DNA from: Cordilura impudica
Lineage: Eukaryota > Arthropoda > Insecta > Diptera > Scathophagidae
DNA length: 64,000 bases
Assembly: GCA_963682025.1 (NCBI GenBank)
Contig: OY821521.1
Coordinates: 193,087,575 to 193,151,574 of the forward strand
Direction of reading: 5' to 3'
Shown: piece by piece, positions 24,880 to 33,450 of the stretch
How positions within the stretch are numbered: position 1 is the first letter of the stretch
Layout of the letters: each line of letters opens with the position of its first letter
Translations under genes and position numbers: made by a program
The notes under the pieces: generated by a model
The model's database searches: none
Seen by the model: the letters and a program-made list of their open reading frames with translations, nothing else
Told to the model about the DNA's origin: nothing

Positions 24880-25190
24880 GACACGCAACAAAATACACCG
24901 CGGTGCACCGGTACGACCAACTTTTGTTTTCATAACACTCAGACGGACGGACGGACATCGTTTAATCGACTCAGAAAGTGTTTTTGAGTCGATCCGTATA
25001 ATAAAAGATGGATAAAGGTCCAATATTTTTGGCAGTTAGAAACATCACCTCAAACTTAATATATCCTAACCACATAGTGGACAACTTTTGTATTAATAAA
25101 TTTTGCAGAAAATATCTAACCTTGGGTCAGAAAAATTGTACCCGGAAACTGGCGGATATATAATGGGGTATAGGAGTATAGGGGAGGGTT
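24880..25190 (+). repeat. R1 repeat fragment nested in the Transib element
   Basis: Carries the R1 end landmarks: (ACGG)n at about 24950, 'aatcgactcagaaagtg', 'gatccgtataataaaagatg' and 'ccacatagtgg'. It sits exactly where the upstream part of the transposase should continue, so this insertion and/or a linked deletion removed the N-terminal half. Confidence 0.75.
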
Positions 25191-25646
25191 CGGACTATAG
25201 AAGAGTGCAAGATTTTTTCTGACTGCTTTTGACTGGCAGGAGTTATGCTCTATTAAGTAGGAGATTTTCGGAAAACTTGGACCTTTTTTAAAAATTTTTT
25301 TTTTTAAATTTCGGAATGACTCAGTGATTTTACATTTTTAACATTAATAGTATGGAAGCCACAAAATTATACAAAATTTATTTCACTTCAAAATCTTTTA
25401 AATCAAAAAAGTTACAGTCATTCAAAAATAAAAATTTACAAAAAAATTTTTAATTTTAGCAAAATACTGAGAAAGCCCATTTTCGAAGACCCTGTTCGCT
25501 GTGATATAGTTGAGATAGAGTCGCAATTTTTTGGCCCCCGAGGTTTACTAGTATTTACTTTCAAATGAATAATATAACTTTAAAATCGGTAACAAAAAAA
25601 AAAAAAAATGATTTTTGGCCGCCTTCTCAAAATATGGTCCACTGTG

Positions 25647-25651
25647 CGACG
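25647..25651. repeat. Target-site duplication CGACG, right copy
   Basis: Matches 23468-23472 exactly and abuts the right CACTGTG end of the Transib element. Confidence 0.9.
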
Positions 25652-26514
25652 GAAATATACAAATCGTTAAAACAACGTCTAGTTTCTCTTCATCTACGTA
25701 AATATTGATACCTTTACGTAAGAACTAACACCAACCAGAAGAAAATCGACCGATAAATGACAAAGTTATAAGCAATTGAGTGAGTAAATCCAAATCCCAT
25801 ATTTTCCGAATATTTTATTTTTTTCAAAAATTTATTGGGTTTAAACGCTTGCAATACATTCTTGACATTTTTGTGTGTTAGAAATAGTTGTGGCTCTTGC
25901 TAATAAATAAGCACAAACTTTTTGAAGGTGAAATTATATAGTTTTTCTTTTTTAAAAGATATTTGTAATTTATTTTATTTTTTTTTTTGCTATTGCACAT
26001 AAATAAACTTTTATCTAAAGAGACTAATGAAATTACTTGAGATTTTTAAAATATATTATTGTTATAGAAAAATCTATTTGAATTTTAAAACTAATGGCGA
26101 GTTCTCACTTTTTGAGTTAACTGTACAAATTTTTAATTGTACCCATCTTTATTTTAGATTGAAGTATGACAATTACATCTTATTTACAGAATTTTAAATT
26201 AACTAATCTAATTATTGAAATCTGAAATTGACCGATCCATGACCATATTTGGTGATGTCACTTCTTTTTTTGCAAAAACATATACAAACCAAATTTGAGA
26301 AAAATCTGTGCAATATTTTTGATTTTGTTAAGATTGGGAGGCAGCTTTATATCGGCGCTATCAGCTTCAGCATCTAACGGTTCAGCGGGCACAACAGTAG
26401 GCACGGGCTTTAAGTAATAAACGCAAGAAAAATTTTATTGTTTTTCTTGGATGGCAAATTTCATAGTGTAATCATCTAATTTTTAGCAGTAGTGGTGAGT
26501 TTGTTTAAATTTCA
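25652..26514. other. Intergenic DNA with an R1 fragment
   Basis: Bases about 26215-26420 match the middle of R1 ('gaccgatccatgaccatatt', 'gagaaaaatctgtgcaatat'). The rest has no recognised feature. Confidence 0.5.
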
Positions 26515-26625
26515 AGCGGTTATTAAAAAACAAATTGTCACAAGCTTTTAAAAGCTTTATTTTTTGCTTGTTTTAAACAACCCACAGATGTCGGCCTTAA
26601 GTAACAGACACTTTCTTTTTGAAAA
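26515..26625 (+). repeat. Direct repeat, left copy, flanking the Vac14 pseudogene segment
   Basis: Shares with 28799-28897 the words 'gcggttatt', 'acaaattgt', 'acaagctttt', 'tttgcttgttttaa', 'cccacagatg' and 'taagtaac'. Same orientation, about 2.3 kb apart. Confidence 0.7.
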
Positions 26626-26654
26626 ATGTATGTAATTGTAAAAGCTAACTGTTA

Positions 26655-26818
26655 TGCTGGCTACACACCAGGCAACGGTTGCTTCAATGTGTTGTAGCAA
26701 CAATGATACACACGTATCAACGGTTGCCTCAACCAACCAGAAATATCAAAACTTTTTGATATTTTTCATTGGTTGATGCAACGGGTTGAAGCAACCGTTG
26801 CCTGGTGTGTAGCCAGCA
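26655..26818. mobile_element. MITE with TTA duplication and about 34-bp inverted ends
   Basis: Left end TGCTGGCTACACACCAGGCA; the right end is its reverse complement. The arms match for about 33 bases, reaching into GGTTGCTTCAA. TTA flanks both sides (26652-26654 and 26819-26821). Non-coding, 164 bp, PIF/Harbinger-like by its duplication. Confidence 0.85.
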
Positions 26819-26989
26819 TTAGAAATTAAATTGTCTACATTCTGGGTAAGTTCCAAAACGTCATTTGCAATGCAACTAAACAAAGTCATGCATTCCCCTA
26901 TAAGAACAGTGACGGTTATTTGACCGGTGATATGACCGTCACTACTGACTGAAGTGTCGGTCATCGCGTAGAACAAAGTTTCTCTCATT

Positions 26990-27368
26990 TTATTAATGCA
27001 AATATGCCAAAACTGACCGAAACTTTTGTGTACATGTGATTTTGCATCTTACTCTAATCTATGAAAGTATGTAAACCATATAATATATATCTGAACTGCT
27101 CACTCTACCGCTGTTTGTAGTCAACGATGAAAGATATATATATCATCGTTGACCGGTCACATTTGATGGATATATACATCATCATTGACCGGTCACGCTT
27201 GATTATAATGAAACACGACTTATTATTTTTTATTTATTTATTTATTGTATTAAAAATCAAATTGAATAAATTGACTAAACTCAATAGAAATTTCCGGTAA
27301 TGGGCCTTAGTGCAATCAGTAGTTTCTTAAAGAAAACAATTTATTATAACACTTACATATATATCAAC
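26990..27368. other. Short duplicated and palindromic motifs, no gene
   Basis: Contains a 28-bp-scale imperfect palindrome around 'atatatat' (27123-27152) and two copies of 'gaccggtcac' (27151 and 27189) in a partly duplicated context. Nothing coding recognised. Confidence 0.5.
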
Positions 27369-28259
27369 AATTTATATTAAAGCTTACCTTTTGAGTGTTG
27401 TTAATTAACAATTTTGGCCAAACCTGATACAATTCATTTGGAAAATTGATGAGTAAATGATGTATCCATTCAAATACTGCTACCTTTGTTTGTACAGAAC
27501 GGTGTGTGAGATATTGTGGTAATACCTCCATACATCAATTTGTTCAATATTCTGAGATCTTTGTTCTTTTGAAGAAACTAATTTCATTTCATATTATCAA
27601 CATCATATTCCAGACACTATATTCCAGAATGGCATAAATTAAAACATTCAAATATTAAAACAAACTCCCATATCCATGTTATGGCAACAGACTGAAAGAT
27701 AGATATAAGGACTAGTGTAAAATGCTGCAAGGAAGATTTACTTTGTTTCTAGCTACAATTTTTAATAAAATGTCAGTGCATTACCTTAATAAGTTCATTT
27801 GGTGATTGCGCATGTATTAACAATATATTTATAGTGTCTTCCATGCGCACTTAACTGGAATCATTACGAATCGATTTAATAAACTGTGTCAGCGTTGTCT
27901 CACACAATTATATTTCTTGTGTATTATCTTACAACATCATAAAATATCCATCAATAATATCAAATAGATAACCATATTATTTTCTGGTAAAGCATTCACA
28001 ATCGGAATCCAGGATATAACATATTGTCGCACAATATAATTCTTTACACAAATGCGTTTCCTAAGAGGTATAAAAGTTCTAGATTGAAAGTTTGTGAAGA
28101 TTCTACAGCAATATCTTTTAAGTTAACGATCCAACAGGAATAGGCCACAAGAAGCAAGCAAAAAATAAATTGTGGAAGGGTATAATGGAGGGACGTGCCA
28201 CCACAATTGAGAATGGCACTAACGAATTCACTGACATATTTTGAAGAATCCTAAAGAAA
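27369..28259 (-). pseudogene. Vac14: Vac14 gene fragment, decayed
   Basis: Vac14 is the HEAT-repeat scaffold of the Fab1/PIKfyve complex on endosomes. Read right to left in shifting frames: DSSKYVSEFVSAILNCGGTS, WIVNLKDIAVESS, then VKNYIVRQYVISWIPIVNAL, ENNMVIYL, ETTLTQFIKSIRNDSS, VRMEDTINILLIHAQSPNEL, and, after a probable intron (about 27700-27785), SVAITWIWEFV. The last part, near 27400-27530, reads TKVAVFEWIHHLL and INFPNELYQVWPKLL. The order matches the central part of Vac14. Several stops and frameshifts (for example near 27920-27960 and 28050) break it. The retained intron argues for a duplicated rather than retrocopied gene. A functional copy presumably lies elsewhere. Confidence 0.8.
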
Positions 28260-28798
28260 CAACAAAAATTAACTTGAACTTTTTAATGTAATTAATTACT
28301 TACCTTTCCTAAACCTAAACAAAAACAACTCTACAACAGCAACAATGACAGTCATATGTTTTTAAATAGAAAAAAACTGCAAGTGTGTTAGTACAAAAAT
28401 TGTTTATGTGTTAGTTTCAGTCATTCATTTCTTGTAGGGTAGTAAAAAGGCATCACTGCAATGTATTTTGACGTTTTGGAACTCACCCTCTCTTTCTGAC
28501 AGTTATCATAACATAACTCTGAAACGTTAAACCATTTTTTTTTTAAAGAAAATAGTGTTTACCGTAAAGTGGATTTTTGTTTAAAAAACGGGAATCAGAA
28601 CACTTAATTTGTTAAGAAAAGCTGTTCGAAGACTGTTACTTAACAGAAAGTATTTTTCCATATGTACGATTTCATGCTTCAAAAAAAGCTTTAAAAAACT
28701 GCCAACAACATATACTAATATATGTATGTATGTATAATGTTCCTATGTATATGCTAAATAAGCTTTTTTTAAATAAGCTTTTATTTTTGTGTTAAATT

Positions 28799-28897
28799 GT
28801 TAGCGGTTATTTAAAACAAATTGTTACAAGCTTTAAAAAGCTTTGCTTGTTTTAAAAAAACCCACAGATGACAGTCCTAAGTAACCGACACTTTTTT
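28799..28897 (+). repeat. Direct repeat, right copy
   Basis: Pairs with 26515-26625. The two copies bracket the MITE and the Vac14 pseudogene. Confidence 0.7.
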
Positions 28898-28937
28898 TAA
28901 ATAAATAAAATGATTAATAATTTGAAAATTGTATGTA

Positions 28938-30665
28938 CAGTGAACTCTCGGTAATGTGAACTTCATATATAGTGAACTATCCAGTAATGTGAACACCTAT
29001 TTTTTTTTATATTAACGCTCTAAATAGTGAACAAAGTTTAGTGAACAAAAATTTTGGCTATTTTTGTTTATTTTCTAATTTTGGGAATCCCCCGAGTGAA
29101 TAAAACAATGAAAACAATACATGCATAATACTTTGAGTTTTGTTAGTGGAGGTCAGTTGTCTTTAGTTACGCATAGAAATCACTTGAACTTAATATTTTT
29201 TCGTATAATAATAATAACCGAAAGTTTTTAACCATCAACGAAAAATATGAAATTTCGCAACTTTTGGAAAAAGGATCAAGTGTTACAGCACTAAGTGTAA
29301 AATATAATGTTGGTAAAATTACCATTTGTTCGATACGCAATAAGAATAATAAAATTTCTAAGTGTGGTAACAAACATATTATGGACCAGGGAAACGTAAA
29401 ACGTTGCGATTTTCAGAGCTTGTTAACACGACAAGTGGATTGATGCTGAAAGAAAATGCGAAACAGCTTCATTCTTATTTAAATGAAACTGGACACGACT
29501 TCAATGCCAGCGATGTGTGACTTCAAAATTCAAACAGAGATACGGAGTCCGACTTTTACAGATTAGCGGAGAAAAGCTTTCAGCGCAACCTCAGCTGGTA
29601 GATCCTTTTAAATTGAAGCTAAGAGCAAAGATAGATTGAATTCGGTTTATCAAATGATCAGCTTTACAATGCAGATGAGTCAGCCTTATTTTGGAAACTT
29701 CTTCCTCAAAAGACGTATGTAACGTCATTGGAAAAGACGCACCAGGTGCAAAGATGGAGAAGCAAAGAGTTACATTTCTTTGTTGTGCAAATGCATCTGG
29801 ATCCCATAAAACCAAACTTCTTGTTATAGGGAAGTCTAAGAATCCTCGCAACTTTAAAATATCATCTGTCCAGTGCACTACAAAAATTTAAAGTATGCTT
29901 GGATGACTTCATTAATTGATTGGTTAAAAGATTGGTTTCTTCTTCTTTATTTTCCTATCCGTATTCGGATCTTAGTGATCATAAAATTGTAACTTAATTG
30001 TGATCTAACATATCTATTTCAAAATATATTCAATATTTCATTCAGCAATGATGATTTGTGTATTCTTGGCAGCATTTAGGAGACTTCGTTCATCTGGGTA
30101 ATCTGTCCAATCTTGAATATTTCTTATCCAAGAAAAATCTCTTCTTCCTCTTGAGCGAGCGATTGGTTTTACTACTGTTTCGTTTCCGAGATAAAACTCC
30201 AATGCGTCAAATTATTCAGGTTGACATTTTATTTTTCACTTTCAGGTTACGGATTTTTTTGACGAAAAGGGATTGTCTGTAAAAGTTTTTTGCTATTAGA
30301 TACTGCTCAGAACTCAAATCCGAGAATGGTTCCATGTCACCAAACGTAACTCCTTTAATACAGCCATGGGATCAGATGCTATTAGAATCACAAATCTCCA
30401 TGATAGTCTTCTGGCAACAATAATAGCGAAGGAGATGAGTTGGCTGTAAGCAATGACGCAACTTATATAAAAAGAAGCAGCCTGAAACCTTGGCTAAAAA
30501 CTGGAAAAATATACTGGATATGGTTAATGATGATGATGATCCTGAATATAATGTCCCTTTAAGTGTTTTAAGATATAGATGGCAAACGGAGATTAGAGTT
30601 TTAGAAAATAAACGAAGCCGATCTTTTTCAGACATTGTTACCACAGCAACGTATTTTAACAGTTC
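28938..30665 (+). mobile_element. pogo/Tigger-type transposon relic
   Basis: The left end after TA reads CAGTGAACTCTCGGTAATG and contains repeated GTGAAC words at 28940, 28956, 28971 and 28988. Inside, plus-strand fragments read INEKYEISQLLEKGSSVTAL (HTH, about 29240), KENAKQLHSYLN (CENP-B-like), [18 protein letters not shown] (first catalytic Asp, DDE_1 domain, about 29665), then in another frame [20 protein letters not shown] and, at about 30490, LAKNWKNIL. Between about 29910 and 30360 the coding match is interrupted. I found no matching right terminal repeat. Stops and frameshifts throughout; inactive. Confidence 0.75.
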
Positions 30666-31076
30666 CTGATGAATAAAATAAATTAAAAAAAAAAAATGTT
30701 TATATCATGAGAGGTATGTACCGCGACAAACATCCAGGAATGCAACAATAACCCACATGAAGATATAACGCTATTTAATAAAAATGACTTAGACGAAATA
30801 TCCGTTGATGAGAATGTTTTAATGAAGAGACCCAAAACAAAATAAAAGCAGAGGAAGCTGACGAAGTTTTTAATAAAGATATAAAAGTTCTAAAGAAATT
30901 AATAAGTTATTAGAAAAAAAAAACTCAAAAAATGACAACCGATTATTTCCTTACCTAAAATATTTATTTACTGTATTGATATTTTTGTACAATATTGTAC
31001 TCTATGAGTTGAAGTAACATAAAAGGCGTATGATTTATATTAACAAAACTCTTAACTTCTTTTTTATATCCTACAC
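30666..31076. other. Intergenic DNA, nothing recognised
   Basis: AT-rich sequence. Some of it (30770-30920) may be the tail of the pogo-type coding region, but no domain can be supported. Confidence 0.4.
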
Positions 31077-32108
31077 CAGGCATGGGCAAATGCGGCCCTA
31101 CGGGCCCATATAAATTTAAAACAAAATAAAAAAAATTAGTTTGTTAATTAAAAAAAAAGAATTTTAAACACGTAAGAATCGGTCTAGCCCGACTATACGA
31201 TACCCCATACCATGGTTTAGAGACCCTATCTCTTATGTCCAACTAATTAGATATAGAAAATAAGCATAAACCAAATTTGAGTGGCATTGTTATTCATTTT
31301 TTTGGCTGCAGATATGAAAAAGTTCATATCGGGTGCTATATTTATATGGGTAGTTCCCGAAAAATGGACCGGTCCTGACCATATTTGGTAAAGTCACTTA
31401 TATTTTTGTTTTTTGATAGATTTAAGTGAAGATCGGGAAGCAGCTCTTTATGGGGGCTATGACTAAGCATTGTCCTACAGGGATTATTTTTGGAAAGGCG
31501 GACGGACGGACGGACGGACATCGCTAAATCGACTCAGAAAGTGATTCTCAGTCGATCGGTATAACAAAAGATGGGTCCAGGGAAAATATTTTTGGTAGTT
31601 ACAGACAGCAGCACAAAGTCATTATACCCAAACCGCATAGTGGTATAGAGTATAAAAATTTCAAAATGCTTTTTTAAATTTTATTAAGAATTTAACTAAA
31701 AATCACTAATATCTCTATTATTTTACCTTCTCAATAAATGCGATATTAACCCTAAGCTCTCTTTTGATGTGTCTTATTTCTGACTTTCTGGTTGAATTTT
31801 TCGTTTTGGTGTATTCAGAGACTTATAGTTAAATTTCACGGCGAATATTTGTGCGGCATATTTTAACCGCTTAAATCCCTGTTTTAATGGTTTTTTTGCT
31901 CTTTTTAAAAGAAGGACAAAAATGACCCATAACTTGAGGAGTTAAAGGGTTAACATATTATACAAAAAATGTTCTCCGTAACATCGGAATTTTTTTTTGC
32001 TATTTTGTTTGAAAGTGGATATTTGTACAGAAATATAATAGTGCGGCCCACCGTTAGTAGGTGAAATTCCAAATTTGGCCCAACAAGCCATTTACGTGCC
32101 CACCCCTG
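31077..32108. mobile_element. hAT-type non-autonomous element with 8-bp duplication
   Basis: The left end CAGGCATGGGCAAATGCGGC and the right end, reading inward CAGGGGTGGGCACGTAAATG, are inverted copies of a CAGGnnTGGGCA terminus typical of hAT elements. The flanking 8-mers TCCTACAC (31069-31076) and TCCTATAC (32109-32116) match at seven of eight bases. There is no transposase. It contains a nested R1 copy at about 31165-31655, so the element itself is roughly half a kilobase. Confidence 0.75.
31165..31655 (+). repeat. R1 repeat copy nested in the hAT-type element
   Basis: Starts 'aatcggtctagcccgacta' and ends 'agtggtatagagtataaa', with the GGACGGACGG run at 31499-31521. It lacks part of the R1 middle present at 47100-47330. 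Confidence 0.8.
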
Positions 32109-32116
32109 TCCTATAC

Positions 32117-32475
32117 TATGTGTTCAGGGTATACATATTGACTTTGTGCTGATGTTTGTAACTACCAAAAATATTTGACCTAGACCCATCTTTTATTATA
32201 CCGATGGACTCTGAATCACTTTCTGAGTCGATTTAGTGATGTCCATCCGTCTGTCCGTCTGTCTGTGTGTCCATGTAAACCTTGTAATCAAACTACAGAT
32301 CGCAAATATGAATATATTTTGATGAAATTTGGTATATACTCAAACCTGTTTTTGTGCGGTCTCTCTTTACGTGATTTATTATTTGTGGGATCGCGCAAAG
32401 AGAGACCGCACAAAAACAGGTTAGAGTGTATAAGCTTCTCTCGGCCATATCATGAACACTAGGATATATGTAAGC
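32117..32475 (-). repeat. R1 repeat fragment
   Basis: Reverse orientation: 'accaaaaatatttgacctag', 'cttttattataccgat', (GTCCGTCT)n at 32246 and 'gcaaatatgaatatattttg'. A short palindromic insert at 32337-32428 splits it. Confidence 0.75.
32337..32428. mobile_element. Tiny palindromic MITE (about 90 bp) inside R1
   Basis: The arms read ACTCaAACCTGTTTTTGTG... and the reverse complement with ACTCtAACCTG, matching for about 31 bases (...GCGGTCTCTCTTT). The loop is about 28 bases. Compared with the intact R1 copy at 47300-47330, the insert sits inside 'ggtatataagct', with GTATA present on both sides as a possible 5-bp duplication. Confidence 0.7.
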
Positions 32476-32846
32476 AAATATTGTACAAGTAATGAATTTC
32501 ACTTTTTTTTTTAGAGATTTCGGTTCAAAAATGTTCCGGACCCAAGGCGATTTCTAACAAACATCTGATTTTTTTTAAAAATATTTTTCTTCACATAACT
32601 AGATATTTTTAAACTAATAATCGTTCTAACGTTCCAAAACCCTTTAAATGGAGCTAAGATAAATAACCCACTTTATATCTTTCGCAAGGCTCTTAAATCT
32701 GCCAACAACAAACTAGCAAACTTTACTTGTCCACATTTTTTATACATCGTATGGTATATTGTTAGCTAAATTCTTTTTCCACGTATTACAATTTTTTTCC
32801 ACACCTTTGGAACTTTTCTTAAAAATGTTTACAGAAATAATATTTA
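32476..32846. other. Intergenic DNA, nothing recognised
   Basis: No gene, RNA or repeat family recognised. Confidence 0.4.
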
Positions 32847-33226
32847 CTAGCAGATTCCAGCCCTCGAAATTCGAGTGCAAATTCTAGGAAATTTTATTTT
32901 TTCATTAAATAAAGACCCCAAAGGTATGCTAATCAATTTTATCCAATTCACAAATCAACACAAAAAAACAAACTCATTTTTATTACAAACACATTAACAA
33001 ATTTAATAAAAACACACACATAGCATTGTATAATTTTATGTATGTGTTAGTAGCAACTTTAAATGTAATTTACTCCAAATAAAAGAAAAGATTAAAAAAT
33101 CTGTAAATCTGCAAAACCGCTAAAAATAAATACCTTTCAAATAATATACTTTTGGTCATAATCGGAATAAAATAGTAGAACAAATCACCGGTCACAAGAA
33201 ATCGCCTAGCCTATTAATATTATAGA
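32847..33226 (-). mobile_element. Helitron-like non-autonomous element, complete
   Basis: On the minus strand it starts TCTATAATATTAATAGGCTA (33226 leftwards) and ends CTGGAATCTGCTAG at 32847. The 3' hairpin is CTCGAATTTCGAG. Inserted between A and T. 380 bp, non-coding. Confidence 0.85.
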
Positions 33227-33359
33227 TTTCAATTTCTAAATTGAATGATAAAATAAAAGGCTATACGATCTTATTATTATTTCACTACACGAGTTTTCGT
33301 ATAACTTACTATTTATTTTTAAAATTTTTTTAATATTGAAGCAACAAATTGTAAAAAGT

Positions 33360-33450
33360 TGTATGCCTAATGAACAATATTGAAATTGGTGAAAATCGGT
33401 GCATGTTCAGACCTAGTCCCCACACAAATGCCCCTATGAGATTGACTTAA
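33360..33450 (-). repeat. R1 repeat, piece left of the piggyBac insertion
   Basis: Reads 'ttgaaattggtgaaaatcgg' and 'cagacctagtccccacac' up to the TTAA target. The matching continuation is at 36072-36495, so a single R1 copy was split by piggyBac. Confidence 0.85.

Larger units (their letters stand above)
23473..25646. mobile_element. Transib DNA transposon (RAG1-related superfamily), internally rearranged
   Basis: Both ends begin CACAGTGGACCAT (left at 23473; right 'atggtccactgtg' ending at 25646). They share a terminal inverted repeat of about 36 bp: after the heptamer comes a 23-bp stretch ending GAGAAGGCGG(T/C)C, then AAAAATC. The 5-bp target duplication CGACG is exact (23468-23472 and 25647-25651). 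A 5-bp GC-rich duplication with CAC-starting ends fits Transib, and the minus strand encodes a transposase tail resembling RAG1. The length of 2174 bp includes an inserted R1 repeat fragment; the N-terminal part of the transposase is missing. Confidence 0.9.

Noticed and set aside
26746..26988. 80-codon minus-strand frame overlapping the MITE
   Set aside because: Half of it is MITE sequence; the rest (TDTSVSSDGHITGQ) matches nothing I know.
30050..30190. Minus-strand reading RNIQDWTDYPDERSLLNAAKN resembling the C-terminal tail of some non-LTR retrotransposon polymerases
   Set aside because: Too short and without any polymerase motif nearby; could be chance or a small relic inside the pogo-type element.
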